A stretch of DNA of 64,000 nucleotides from Procambarus clarkii (taxonomy: Eukaryota; Arthropoda; Malacostraca; Decapoda; Cambaridae): positions 11,358,895-11,422,894 of the forward strand of contig NC_091209.1 in NCBI RefSeq assembly GCF_040958095.1. Direction: 5' to 3'. Below, in pieces: positions 23,401-35,055 of this stretch (the first letter of the stretch is position 1; each line of letters begins with the position of its first letter). The position numbers and the translations under genes are program-made. The notes below the pieces were generated by a model. The model searched no databases and was not told where the DNA came from. It worked only from the letters and a program-made list of their open reading frames with translations.

Positions 23401-24083
23401 TCTCCCCAAGGGGTGTGTTAATGGAGGCATTTTGGTGCAACTCTCCAGATTACGTGGGGCAGACTCTAGGGTCTCTAGTTGTTTCAGTTAGCTTAGAACT
23501 CAGCTTTTTAAAAATACTAGCAGCACTTTTATCCCAAGCACCAAGAGGCAATTGGGACAAAATTGTAGTGGTGATTAATAACTCTGAATTATTGACTGCT
23601 TCCCGGTGAGTGGCAGTACCGCCTGGATGTGCAACACTGAAGTCAATATAGGTGTTGGCTAAAATTGAAACATACGTGTAATCCGACACCAACTGTCTAC
23701 CATTCTTCCAGAGGTTCACAAGGGACACCAGTTTAAAACAATTGCAGTCTCTATCAAGTTATTGTAATTATACAGTAATTGATCTAACTATGACTGCAAA
23801 CTAATTGTAGTATATATATAAGTTCACTTTCTTGAAAAGGAACGAAAGATTTTTTTATTTTTCAGTTTGCTTAAAAGGAATATAATTACAGCACTTTCTT
23901 TATATACAGTACAGTATATCTATTACTATAAAACAGAATGTGTCTGTCCGGAGTTATAGGCAAGCAGCCCGTTCTTAGGGAATGTCCATGACCAGGAGAG
24001 AACAAACCCCACCTCAAATCAACTATAGTGAGGCTATTTCCAATCCCCCAAAAGAACGACATAGCCGCTGGACATTAAGCGCT

Positions 24084-24101
24084 ACACACACACACACACA
24101 C

Positions 24102-24140
<39 letters not shown>
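24084..24140. repeat. (AC)n-ATAT-(GT)n palindromic microsatellite
   Basis: AC repeats, ATATAT centre, GT repeats: self-complementary. Confidence 0.9.
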
Positions 24141-24142
<2 letters not shown>

Positions 24143-24249
24143 TCAGTGTCGCGATCCAGAGAGGAAATGCCTGCTGTATCTTGAGCACGCATTCCACCGC
24201 CGAAGAGCTGGATGAGGTCTTCGAACAATGATTGTTATATGTGTGTGTG

Positions 24250-25840
24250 TGTTTTCTGTAAACTGTAACACAATGTAATAAAATTAATACAAAAATATAT
24301 TAATTGTAACTCCCCCGCACAACGAAATCGTTGGAGAGTAGCTGCCTAAGTCCCTATAATTTCTTGACCACTGACAGTCATAAGAAGGTCGGTGTGGGCC
24401 TTCAAACAGCAACCTTTAGGTACCCGGGTCAAGCACCGGGTCGACATGGGTACCGTGGAAATATGGTATGAACGTATGAGGATAATTCTAAGTTCCATAC
24501 TTTGTTACTCAATAAGAGCTGTATGTGACTTCTAAGCCTATCCTAACACATGTGACCCAACAAATATATGTAACCTCTATAGGCCTATCGAGCACATGAA
24601 TGTGACCTATAGGCTTATAGATAAATAAATATAGATAAAAGATAAAACCATTTTGAAACAAAATAAGGATCAGTTATATGAATAAATTCTATAACACAAA
24701 TGTTCTTATAAAGGTTTTTCCTTACAGTGATCTCTGGCTTCGTGGAGCTGAACTCTGCCAACTGATATCCGGTTACATGGACCAGACTGTGTATTCACTT
24801 TAAATACAGTTAACTATTTTATAGACTCTAAAGGCTACGACAAAACGAGGTACCGAAAATATTTGTAATAATGATTTCAGGAAAATCTCTCTAATTGTAT
24901 ATCAGTCAAAAGTGTTGCAGTTTGATATTATCTACATTTGTTACTTATTTACGAAGTTAACTTATACACGCTCATTACGTTTAATGAAGTGTAGACGTTT
25001 GAGATGTGTAAACTGAGAACACGTCACTGTGTACATCTGCTTGTCTTCTAAGTTTCAATAAGCACTATGTGAGTAAATAAGGACAACATGGCTCATGGAA
25101 GTTAATGTTCCCCATACCATTTGCTATCGTTGGGAACGCCGGTGTTACAGTCATGTGCAGGTTGCACCTACAGTAAGCAAATTTTGGATACTTCGCTAAG
25201 ATTCCTGGCAGTACATCATTATGATTGAAATACTTACACATTTCTTGGATACCATTGATGGTGTTATCTCTGAATTCCGCGAATATTTCACATTCCATTA
25301 TATAACAACGCAAAAATAAGTGAATACGTCTGCTGACAGAGTTTACATTTAGTCAAATCTACATCGGCAGATGATGCAAACCCTAGCAGTGGTAACATCT
25401 AGAAGTCTGCTAACCTTATTGGATGACCCATAGACGTGCGGGTCTTCCTGCATAATAGAATGATGACAGATGGAGGAACTAGTGTTAATTTCACTTCGCC
25501 TCAAGTCTACTTGATTTTGTTACTGTTTCCGGATAATTACTGACCTCAGGCTGCTCAAATGCAGTCCAAGATGGTAATCAATTCCCTCTTTACGAACAAA
25601 AGTTTTGGCTAACTCGTCAGTTCTATCATGCATTAAGAGACAAATATGGAAAGGCGTTCCTGAACCCTTTCTACCACCGCACACGGAATGGGTATGGGGT
25701 ACATAATAAATGAATGAAAATTAAAAAAAACTCTGGTGTTGTTATCGTTGGCAACGCCGGTGTTGTTATTGCTGACAACCGAGCGCAAGTGTTGTCGTAC
25801 TCTAAGCGCCGGTGTTGTTCTCATGAGTATGGGTGTTGCC
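24250..25840. other. Downstream flank of the LRR gene
   Basis: Would contain its 3'UTR and polyadenylation site. AATAAA-like words exist (for example AATAAATGAATG at about 25706) but none can be assigned. The ORF at 25065-25313 has no family resemblance. Confidence 0.45.
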
Positions 25841-25846
25841 TCACTT

Positions 25847-26060
25847 CTAAGCGCTAGTGTTGTCATTCTCCTGAGAGCGAGAGTTGTCGTACTCGATCTC
25901 GTCGGCTACGGTGATGGTGGAGGGACCCCGCTGGATCCTGCTGTAGGCTCCCTGAGGGCGGCGACACAGCCACCCGTGACGCCAATACACCAGCAGCGAC
26001 ACCGTCGCCAGGCTCACGCCCAACCCAGCCACCATCAGCCCCACTAGAAACCCAAAGGAC
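25847..26060 (-). CDS. LRR type I membrane protein, exon 8 (membrane segment and tail)
   Basis: This last coding exon covers Lys419 to residue 489 and the stop. The acceptor is TTGTGTCCACAG. Residues 421-445 form one membrane-spanning helix, FGFLVGLMVAGLGVSLATV being its core, stopped by YWRHGW. The tail of about 44 residues has basic residues next to the membrane and an acidic tyrosine stretch, ADEIEYDNS. No TIR, kinase or ITIM motif is visible, so signalling, if any, is through partners. Overall length and order resemble trophoblast-glycoprotein-like and other small insect LRR receptors, but I cannot name an orthologue. Confidence 0.85.
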
Positions 26061-27027
26061 CTGTGGACACAATAGCGTTAGACAGACAAACCTGTGAGTA
26101 CAATTGTGCTTGTGAATTCAAATATAATTTGTAAAAACCCACTCATGTATGCTCTTATATTTTTTTTTAATGTTAGGTTGCTAATATATATAAAATTGGA
26201 TCTAAATTTAAATATCACATTGATGGAGCTTTTGATAAATTGAACCTGACAATATGTACATCAGAAACTATTCTGACCTTTTCAAACTTATCGATATTGT
26301 CATATAATGAGGAGTTTGGTATATCGGGAACAGGAAGCCAGTTAAGTTTATTGAGGGGACCATAATCAAGGATGGAAATATCCGCGCGGTCGTCTCTAAA
26401 TATGAGATATTAATGCCAATGGGAAAAGCTCAGAATATTCTCCGTACTTCCACTTCAGGCACTTGTCATCGTCTTTTGTGTATGGCTCTTCCCAGGATTT
26501 TGAGGTATGTACATTATATTGACTCCTTTAATGAGGCCAAATTGTAAAAGTGATAAATACTGAACATTATTAACTATTACCCTATTAAGGACTAAAATAT
26601 AGTTGCTAGTTGGTCAGTAGGCTACTGAGGAGGCCTTAATTACCGCTCCCTTGGGGTAATAGGCCCTGAAGTCAACACCAAACATGATAACATGTCATTC
26701 TTCAGCTTTTTCTTGACCTTGATAGACCTCATTTAGATAATACAGTTCAGTTTTGATCAACGAGTTACATGATAGACGTAAATTCCCTAGAACGTTAACG
26801 GAAGAGAGATAACGAAGGAATTATGAATCTTCCTTGTGAAGAATGATTACGAAAACTTAATTTATGTTTTCTAGAAAGAAGAGTGAACGGTGATATGATA
26901 GAAGTATAGAACTGGATGAAAGGGTATAGCGAAGGAGATAATAATAATAATACGTTAAATATATAAAGGAGAACAGAACGCGACACAATGGCCACAAATT
27001 AGATAAGTTTAGAGTCTGTTAAGTAAG

Positions 27028-27277
27028 GGTGCTATTGGTTTACGGAACAAATTCTGGTGCTATTGGTTTACGGAACAAATTCTGGTGCTATTGGTTTACG
27101 GAACAAATTCTGGTGCTATTGGTTTACGGAACAAATTCTGGTGCTATTGGTTTACGGAACAAATTCTGGTGCTATTGGTTTACGGAACAAATTCTGGTGC
27201 TATTGGTTTACGGAACAAATTCTGGTGCTATTGATTTACGGAACAAATTCTGGTGCTATTGATTTACGGAACAAATT
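27028..27277 (+). repeat. 28-bp minisatellite in LRR-gene intron 7
   Basis: Nine nearly identical units containing GGTTTACGGAACAAATTCTG. The last two have GATTTACGG. No link to an exon sequence is visible. Confidence 0.92.
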
Positions 27278-27469
27278 ACCGGGTAGCATAATAGACGTGA
27301 GATCGCTGGAGTGTTTCAAGAAGGAGTTAGACGTATATGAGTGAGTGTGGGTGGGTATAAATAAGAGCTGCCTCGGATGGGTCAGTAGGCCTTCTGCAGT
27401 TACCTTTATTCAAATGTTTTAATGTACTTGTTAAGATAGACAGGAAGAGAGAGAGAGAGAGACACCTAC

Positions 27470-27562
27470 TTGATCTGTGAATGAGTCTGTGGGTCACATC
27501 TGAGGTCCTCCTCCTTCACATACTTGAGGCGGTGACCGCGCAGGCGTAGAGGTTGTGAACAC
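27470..27562 (-). CDS. LRR type I membrane protein, exon 7 (LRRCT end)
   Basis: This 93-bp exon completes Leu388 and encodes residues 389-418. The acceptor is GGTTACAG and the donor GTAGGT at 27469, phase 2. It supplies the remaining LRRCT cysteines, C389 in CSQPLRLRGHRL and C410 in LRCDPQ. The spacing fits the usual LRR C-terminal cap. It is too short to stand out as an open frame and was found by following the splice phases. Confidence 0.85.
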
Positions 27563-27765
27563 CTGTAACCAACAACACTTACAGTTTATATTAGAACTAG
27601 TTTAATAAATTCAGAATAAGCCGCTATTGCAGATTGAAAGTGAACATATTTCTTAAGTGGACACGTAAATTCTTGATGAATCCCACCCCGGGATGGGTCG
27701 ACACCTCTTAAGGGGCACAGTAATATATATAATCAAAACTAATTAACGAGGAAACTAGAACTTAC

Positions 27766-27995
27766 AACATTCTATTGTCGACGAGATTCATTAGTGGCGA
27801 AGCCTTGACCCACTTCATCCGACAGTCACAGTTCCAGTGGTTGTATTCAAGGCGGACCTGACGAAGGTGCTGCCAGGGTAGCAGATCCTCCGGAAGTGTC
27901 GCCAAGATGGAGAACGAGAAGGTGAAATCTTCTACAATGATCGCCTTGTCTACCTGGTGGCCTGTCTGAGGATCTATCACCTGCTCGTGGAAGGC
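27766..27995 (-). CDS. LRR type I membrane protein, exon 6 (last LRR and LRRCT start)
   Basis: This exon covers residues 312-387 and two bases of 388. The acceptor is CCTCCCGCAG and the donor a strong GTAAGT at 27765, phase 2. It encodes a longer insert, AFHEQVIDPQTGHQVDKA, then ILATLPEDLLPWQHLRQVRL and the C-terminal cap entry YNHWNCDCRMKWV with C367 and C369. The insert between repeats is a distinguishing mark of this protein within the LRR superfamily. Confidence 0.86.
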
Positions 27996-28109
27996 CTGCG
28001 GGAGGATTGTCCGTCACTACCACTTTTTTAAGGCACAGCACTGATATTAAATTATTGTATATGAGTATTCGTTTTTGTATAGCCATCCGAATTATACAAT
28101 ATATTTTGT

Positions 28110-28200
28110 ATAATTCAAATTCAAATTTTTATTCAGGTAAAAGTACATACATAGATGGAATTATTCACAGAAACATACTGGAGCCTGTCAGTAAGGTAAG
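28110..28200. repeat. Dispersed repeat, TTTATTCAGGTAAAAGTACA family
   Basis: Short piece in LRR-gene intron 5, starting AATTCAAATTCAAATTTTTA. Confidence 0.55.
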
Positions 28201-28446
28201 ACTGAAGGTATTGTAGGGAGTGACCTCTGACTCCATAATGATATGACCTAATGACTCCATAATTGATAATATATAAAATTAAAACAAACTTAAAAATATA
28301 TAATTCAGTAATTCTGATATTTAGAATTGGTATTTTAGCCCATTTTTAAAATAGGATGCGAAAAATACTGACAACTAATACACAGATCCTTTATCCCGTT
28401 TCCTATTATTTCTGACCAGTATAACTAAAACCGCCATATTGCTAAC

Positions 28447-28611
28447 TTTTGGATGGATGTACTTGATCCTGGGCATGTAGCGGAGGACGACGGTCTCCAG
28501 GCTGTCCAGGTCCCCAAAGGCGTAGGCCTCAATGGTCTCCAGTAGCAAGAATCTCTCCAAAATGAGCGTCCGTAAGTTTGTGAGGTTGAAGAAGGAGTAG
28601 GCTCCCAGGGA
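28447..28611 (-). CDS. LRR type I membrane protein, exon 5
   Basis: This exon covers residues 257-311, in phase 0 at both ends. The acceptor is GGCCGCCAATAG and joins GNPIQ to SLGAYSFFNLTNLRTL, restoring a repeat that spans the junction. It contains LETIEAYAFGDLDSLETVVL and ends IKYIHPK. The donor GTTAGC is the weakest in the gene. The join to exon 6 (IHPK-AFHEQ) still reads as an LRR loop, so I keep it. Confidence 0.8.
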
Positions 28612-28965
28612 CTATTGGCGGCCACAACGAGGATGTGTTAATAATCAATGGGATGCAGACTGTTCTTCTTGCCAATATTATTACTATAATTAAGCTCATA
28701 TGCACTGAAATTATAAATAATCACAAAAGAAATGTATTTTTTTGTGTTAGGCTATTTCGTATACCTTCCATTACTGTAATTATAGTTTGTTCTCAGCCTA
28801 CGACATAAGTTTATTCATTAGTAATCGGATATGGAGTTTTAATGTTTTTGTTAAGCTTGGCATGAGTGAAAGAACGAGTAAGAGTTTTAGCTGATGCATA
28901 GCCTCATGCGGAGGAAAATAACAGTTAATTATCAAGTTGTAAACAAAGGGAGGAGTTTGGAAGTC

Positions 28966-28966
28966 A

Positions 28967-28996
<30 letters not shown>
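28966..28996. repeat. (AAT)n microsatellite
   Basis: Ten trinucleotides in LRR-gene intron 4. Confidence 0.9.
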
Positions 28997-28998
<2 letters not shown>

Positions 28999-29084
28999 GT
29001 GTGTGAGTTTAATTCAGCAAAAGGCCTGTAAACTATAACCATTCAATACTGACAGATACCATGGGGTCAGCTCGACCCCATAAT

Positions 29085-30431
29085 CATGACCCGGACACCG
29101 TGGGAGCGCCACATGGGCTCACCATAGCCCGTGCTACATGGACACTTCGTTCTGAGTAGCTAAATCTGAAACAACAACATCCACACATGACCCGGACACC
29201 GTGGGAGCTCCACACATGACCCGGACACCGTGGGAGCTCCACACATGATCCGGACACCCTGGGAGCTCCACACATGACCCGGACACCATGGGAGCTCCAC
29301 ACATGACCCGGACACCATGGGAGCTCCACACATGACCTGGACACCGTGGGAGCTCCACACATGACCTGGACACCGTGGGAGCTCCACACATGACCCGGAC
29401 ACCCCTGGGAGCTCCACACATGACCCGGACACCCTGGGAGCTCCACACATGACCCGGACACCGTGGGAGCTCCACACATGACCCGGACACCGTGGGAGCT
29501 CCACACATGACCCGGACACCCTGGGAGCTCCACACATGACCCGGACACCGTGGGAGCTCCACACATGACCCGGACACCATGGGAGCTCCACACATGACCC
29601 GGACACCATGTGAGCTCCACACATGACCCGGACACCGTGGGAGCTCCACACATGACCCGGACACCGTGGGAGCTCCACACATGACCCGGACACCGTGGGA
29701 GCTCCACACATGACCCGGACACCGTGGGAGCTCCACACATGACCCGGACACCCTGGGAGCTCCACACATGACCCGGACACCGTGGGAGCTCCACACATGA
29801 CCCGGACACCCTGGGAGCTCCACACATGACCCGGACACCGTGGGAGCTCCACACATGACCCGGACACCATGGAAGCTCCACACATGACCCGGACACCCTG
29901 GGAGCTCCACACATGACCCGGACACCCTGGGAGCTCCACACATGACCCGGACACCCTGGGAGCTCCACACATGACCCGGACACCCTGGGAGCTCCACACA
30001 TGACCCGGACACCCTGGGAGCTCCACACATGACCCGGACACCGTGGGAGCTCCACACATGACCTGGACACCCTGGGAGCTCCACACATGACCCGGACACC
30101 CTGGGAGCTCCACACATGACCCGGACACCGTGGGAGCTCCACACATGACCTGGACACCCTGGGAGCTCCACACATGACCCGGACACCCTGGGAGCTCCAC
30201 ACATGACCCGGACACCCTGGGAGCTCCACACATGACCCGGACACCGTGGGAGCTCCACACATGACCTGGACACCCTGGGAGCTCCACACATGACCCGGAC
30301 ACCCTGGGAGCTCCACACATGACCCGGACACCGTGGGAGCTCCACACATGACCTGGACACCCTGGGAGCTCCACACATGACCCGGACACCCTGGGAGCTC
30401 CACACATGACCCGGACACCCTGGGAGCTCCA
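29085..30431 (-). repeat. 29-bp minisatellite in LRR-gene intron 4
   Basis: About 43 head-to-tail units (29181-30431), each with CACACATGACCCGGACACC and a variable G/C/A before TGGGAGCTC. Variants are mostly at this one position and at CCCGG/CCTGG. One isolated unit at 29085-29112 is separated from the array by a 68-bp piece of another repeat family. All minus-strand frames are open by periodicity; the long ORFs are not coding. Confidence 0.93.
29113..29180. repeat. Dispersed repeat with CACGGGCTATGG palindrome, inside the 29-bp array
   Basis: It contains GGGCTCACCATAGCCCGTGC, the same core seen at 9380, 9440, 37410 and 39560. It interrupts or flanks the minisatellite. Confidence 0.6.
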
Positions 30432-30712
30432 CCATAAACCCATGACAACCGCAGGAAGGGAGGAAGCTGTGAGTTATCAAGCCAGACCTGATAATGTCAC
30501 GTGTTTGTCGTAGATAAACAGATAAGCGCATTGGACGATAAAGACTGGTTATTGGGAATTAACTTATCTCAATTTAACATTTATAAGCATAAAACTTTTG
30601 ATGACTAATTACAATGAATGGATATAGACAAAATTTTAAGTTTAAAACATTTCTTAGAAGTTATCTTAGGTTAATACTTAAAATTAATGGATAATTGGGG
30701 GTATGTATTGGG

Positions 30713-30866
30713 ATCACCACGCACCTGTATGGGGGAGGGGGTCACAACGCGCTTGTATGGGGTCACAACGCGCTTGTATGGGGTCACAACACATCTGTAG
30801 GGGGTCACCACGCACCTGCATGTGTCACCACGCACCTGCATGTGTCACCACGCACCTGTATGGGGT
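30713..30866 (-). repeat. Short tandem repeat of the exon 4 donor in LRR-gene intron 4
   Basis: Seven units of 20-28 bp. On the minus strand each is CCCCATACAG followed by GTGCGTGGTGA: the last bases of exon 4 plus its splice donor. Four units, including the real one, keep GTGCGT. Three have lost it (AGATGT, or AAGCGC twice). Confidence 0.85.
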
Positions 30867-30970
30867 TACCAGAGAGGTCGAGGGTGACGAGGGAGTCGCG
30901 CAGGAGGAAGAGAGCCTTGGCGGGGACGACGGTCATGTTGTTGACAGCCAGGGACACCTCCTGCAGACTC
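30856..30970 (-). CDS. LRR type I membrane protein, exon 4
   Basis: This exon completes residue 218 and encodes 219-256. The acceptor is GGTGTGCGGCAG and the donor CATACAG|GTGCGT at 30855, leaving phase 0. It encodes two LRRs, LQEVSLAVNNMTVVPAKAL and SLVTLDLSGNPIQ. The intron begins with a 20-21-bp tandem repeat that copies the last ten exon bases together with the donor (see 30713-30866). Confidence 0.85.
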
Positions 30971-31424
30971 CTGCCGCACACCCAACACGTCTCCGTTATT
31001 TGCAACAGTAATTAGGTAGGTCAATAGGTAGGTAATTGTCAGGAGAAAGCGCTTAGCCAGAACGACTGTATAGCACACTTAAGAGGGGAGTGGCCGGTCG
31101 CGCCCGGGTCTCTCTTCACCCTTATTCCATCTCTCCCAACTTAGCCCTTTGTCCCAGTATCTTTCCTCTCTCTCTCACCTCTCTTCCCATGACTTGACAC
31201 TTTTCAACTTTCTCTCCCAAGATATTCCTCCCCTCATACTCTTCTCATACTCTTCTCCTTCCCTCTCCACCTCTCACACCTTTCCCCTCCCTCACACACA
31301 CCTCTCTCCCATTTTCACCGTCTCTCCCAGTTTTCCAACTCTATTCACTCTTCCACCCCACCTCACCATCTGTCTTCCCCCCCCTTTCTCTCCTTCCCTC
31401 ATCTCCCCTTCTTTTCCACCCCCT

Positions 31425-31498
31425 TCTCTCTCTCACTCTCTCTGTCTCTGTCTCTCTCACTCTCTGTCTCTGTCTCTCTCTCTCTGTCTCTCTCTCTG

Positions 31499-31533
<35 letters not shown>

Positions 31534-31622
31534 GTCTCTATCTGTCTCTCTCTCTCTCTCTTTCTCTCTTTCTCTGTCTCTCTCTTTCTCTGTCTCTGTC
31601 TCTGTCTCTCTCTTTCTCTGTC

Positions 31623-31653
<31 letters not shown>

Positions 31654-31684
31654 TTCTCTGTCTCTGTCTCTCTCTCTCTTTCTT

Positions 31685-31715
<31 letters not shown>
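31425..31715. repeat. (CT)n/(CTGTCT)n pyrimidine tract ending in (AC)n
   Basis: About 280 bases of CTCT and TCTG in LRR-gene intron 3; the wider region 31150-31430 is also pyrimidine-rich on the plus strand. Confidence 0.93.
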
Positions 31716-31944
31716 AGGGAACACATCTAGGGACTCGACCAGTCATCTTTCACCAATTACAGGAAGGGGTGGGATCACTATTTGGCCCGAGTCCTCTTTT
31801 AATAGGAACAATAGGGTCGATGACAACAAGCCTTTGTCCACCTCATACCTCAGACCATTGAACTTACAAAGTCTTGTAAGGCTAACACCAAGTATCTGGC
31901 CTCCAGCCATGGACAGGCAGACATATACAAATATTCTCTCTTAT

Positions 31945-32205
31945 ATATATAGATGGAATGAAGGGGGAATCAGGGGGAAAGCGCCAAGTCATTACGACTA
32001 TATGGCACTTGGAAGGGGTCAGGATAAGGATTGGGGATGGAACGGGGGGGGGGGGAAGGAATGGTGACCTGACGTGAGGACCAAAGCAGCTGGGAAATGA
32101 GGACGAAGGGAAAGAGTGGTGTTCATTCACATGGACCATCGGGAATCGAACATCGACCTGCAAGAAACGAGTCCGTTGCTCTGCCAACCAGTCCAAGTGG
32201 TTAAG
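31945..32205 (-). mobile_element. tRNA-derived SINE, family C
   Basis: Minus-strand head: TTGGCAGAGCAACGGACTC and TGTTCGATTCCC, then body to GCGCTTTCCCCCTGATTCC. Sits in LRR-gene intron 3, inverted relative to 32375-32625. Confidence 0.7.
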
Positions 32206-32374
32206 TACTTGGAGATTTATACAGCTTCGCTAAACTATAGGAACGGTACAGCGTATGTCAATAGCTAGCTGGGTGATACTAAGCTCTCCGTCAGGTAGGC
32301 TGGTTGGCCATACAGTCTATGAGATTTGTCTACCACCAAGAGAAACATTTTGGAGAGATTATGAGAATATTTTG

Positions 32375-32625
32375 AAGAACATGAGAATGGACCAAGTAAT
32401 TTCTCAGCTCCGTTTCGCTTCAAGCAGGTCGGCGTTCAATTCCCGACTGTCCAAGTGGTTGGGCAACATTCCTCCCCCCCCCCCTCCCATCTCATCCCAA
32501 ATCTGCATCCTGATCCCTTCCCAGTGCTATATACTCGTAATGGCTTGGCGCTTTCTCCTGATAGACCCCCTCCCTTCCATGTACCTCATGTCGGCAGGTC
32601 TTTGGGTATAATGCCTGAACATTTA
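32375..32625 (+). mobile_element. tRNA-derived SINE, family C
   Basis: CAGGTCGGCGTTCAATTCCC, a C-run, then CTTGGCGCTTTCTCCTGATAG. The two copies could pair in intronic RNA. Confidence 0.7.
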
Positions 32626-32749
32626 ATAATATAATATAGTTTGTGCCTCATTTTCATTAACATTCAAGAGGGCTAGCTCACCCTGGATGTAAATCATCGG
32701 GGAAATGCTGATATGATCTAAAAGTCTCGACAAGAAGCGAGGAACTCAC

Positions 32750-32985
32750 GTGAGGTTGGGGTGGAAGAAGTCATTTGGTAGACTAGACAGTTTGAGGGCG
32801 GCAAGGTCTAGCTTGGTGAGGGCAGTGTTCTGGGCCAGTAAGGACGGGCTGAGGGTCACCAGCGGGTTGAACGCCAGCCGTAGCTCCTCCAGGTTCACCA
32901 GCGGCCACAACACCTCCGCGGGTAGGTCCTCGATCTTGTTGTAGCTAAGGTCTAGCCGGGTCAGGTTGTGGAGCCCAAAGAACGC
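32750..32985 (-). CDS. LRR type I membrane protein, exon 3
   Basis: This exon covers residues 140-217 and two bases of 218. The acceptor is ACTGTGATACAG before AFFGLHNLTRLDLS, in phase 0 with exon 2. The donor is GTGAGT at 32749-32744, leaving phase 2. It encodes about three more repeats: LTRLDLSYNKIEDLPAEVL, LEELRLAFNPLVTLSPSLL and LTKLDLAALKLSSLPNDFF. NLT near the end is a potential N-glycosylation site. The upstream bases up to the stop-free frame limit belong to the intron. Confidence 0.87.
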
Positions 32986-33479
32986 CTGTATCACAGTGTT
33001 ATAGTATTATTATAGTTATATTATAAAAGCATCTTTCCGCTTCGTTCCAAGCAAAAATATCCTACAAGTTCCAGTGGGTTTCGAATCCTCTTTCTCACGA
33101 CATATCGCTGCCAATAACATCTGTTCTACCAGGCAAGCTAACCGAGTTGTTAAACAGTTAGATAACGAATCCTTGGGCGTCACTTACATGCATTACTTGC
33201 AAGGTACTGAAGAACGTAATCATGACAAAATAATAGAGCACCTGCAGAGGTTGAACTTTGCAAGTGAGATACGATGTAGGTTTAAAGTGGAAAAGTCGGG
33301 CCTAATTAACTTAATAAGTGTTCTATAGCAACGATACTAAAATACGACTGGGTAAAGAAGGCTGAATAGACTTAATTTATGCAGACTGTAAAAAAAAAAT
33401 TACCACTGTTCCTGTTGAAAGACTATTGTATAAGATAGAAAGTCGAGCTGTTGTAATTTGAAAGACATTAAACTGGATT

Positions 33480-34110
33480 AGGGAGGGCCTGGCGGAGTGA
33501 TCTAATGCGTGTCAATTTTTGTCGAGGGCGCAAAGCTATCCAGGAAAGTAAAAACGGAAGAGGACTGTACAATGGGCGCTTCAGGAAGACCTTGACGACC
33601 TCCATGAGCGGCCAGATATATGGCTGCTAGAGAAGTGAAGTAATGGACATGGGAAAGGGTGACAGAACACGTGAAGTACACGATAATGGGACGGAAAAGT
33701 CAAAGAATAGGAGTGAGAAAAATATTTGGAAACCGTTATAATTCCGGCATTAACAGCAGATGTATGCAGAACTTAAAATGATAACAGCGGCAGCCTATGA
33801 AAACCTGGTCACGATCGACAGGATTGGCATTTAAAAAATCAAAACGAAAACTTTTCGTTTTGACAATTTACAGTTTACAAAGATAATTTACACAGTCTTT
33901 GGGAGACTAATGCAAGAACACGAAGCCCCGGCACGGAATCCAAACCTTGTATGCATTTCTATGCCCCAAAGGAATCTTGAGAATGTTTAGAGGTTGACCA
34001 CTAACAAGGTACGAACTAAACGAACTCATTCCAGCAACCGTAAAGAGGAGAATGAAGAGAAGAGACATGACAACGCCATACAAAATACTGAGCGGGAATA
34101 GATAATGCGG
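33480..34110 (+). pseudogene. LINE reverse transcriptase remnant in LRR-gene intron 2
   Basis: The plus strand encodes LQEDLDDLHERPDIWLLE, the usual post-catalytic segment of LINE RTs, and later ELNELIPATVKRRMKRRDM and TPYKILSGN. Frames are broken repeatedly. Confidence 0.6.
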
Positions 34111-34234
34111 GCAAGGAAAACCTTTTTAAATAGAAATAAAATACCAACATATTATATCTGAGGAAGTTAGAAATGCAAGTGAGTCGAGTGACTTGCAAGA
34201 AAGAAGAAAATACCTGTACTCCTGTACGGGTGGT

Positions 34235-34477
34235 TGACGAGTGCATGAACGGTGCCGTCATGGAAGCCACCTCAGGGTTCGATTCCCGCACGAGGCAGAA
34301 ACAAATGGGCGAAGTTTCTTTCACACTGAATGCCCCTGTTACCTAGCAGTAAATAGGTACCTGGGAGTTAGTCAGCTATCACGGGCTGCTTCCTGGGGGT
34401 GGAGGCCTGGTCGAGGACCGGGCCGCGGGGACACTAAAAAGCCCCGAAATCATCTCAAGATAACCTCAAGATAACCT
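34235..34477 (+). mobile_element. SINE family A, second copy with decayed head
   Basis: From GGTTCGATTCCCGCACGAGG on, it follows the 1604 copy closely. The end repeats TCAAGATAACC twice. The 5' part of the tRNA head is not recognisable. It lies in LRR-gene intron 2. Confidence 0.8.
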
Positions 34478-34732
34478 CCATACACAGCTTCAGTTACAAA
34501 TACACGGAAATAGTGCGTCCAGAGATTGAAAACACACCGCGCCATATACAATGACTAGGGTGCTGTGTGTAAAGAATTAGACCTCACTCTCCCGTAATCA
34601 CTGATATATCAACACTGATGGTTATCAGTAACTGTCCAATCCATTCCATGAATGTTTCTCGAAGTCGAACTGAGACTCACATTTGTGAGAGGCTGTGGTG
34701 GGGAGTTGTTCTCAGTGGTCAGGGGCAGGTTT

Positions 34733-35055
34733 CTTAGTTTAGTTCAATTATTATGCACCCTATACCCATCATAAGAGCGGTGATGAAAAAGGTTAGAGGC
34801 GCATAAAGGGCTCAGAGGCTGAATCCCAAATTTTTTTTAACTAAGCAAGTTACAGACGTGATGAGCTAGTTACGTACTGTAATGTATATTATTATGTCAA
34901 CAATGGGTTCGAGAACGACCCCAAGTACATTCTCTAAACTAAGCAACTTACACATGTGGTGAGCTAGTTTCATAATTCGATTTGGTTATCATGCAAACTG
35001 TCAAGTAATGACTAGTTTAGGAGGGGCAGAAATAGTCAGACAATGACGGAGACAT
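34733..35055 (+). repeat. Dispersed repeat, family F
   Basis: ATTATGCACCCTATACCCAT, CTAAGCAAGTTACAGACGTG and GATGAGCTAGTTAC. Aligns with 52868-53225. Confidence 0.65.

Noticed and set aside
29084-30531. ORFs of 465, 454 and 427 codons with cysteines
   Set aside because: 29-bp minisatellite in the middle of intron 4 of a well-phased gene.
33074-33328. 84-codon ORF just upstream of LRR exon 3 on the opposite strand
   Set aside because: It lies in intron 2 of the LRR gene next to a LINE remnant; likely retroelement debris, but I could not assign it.
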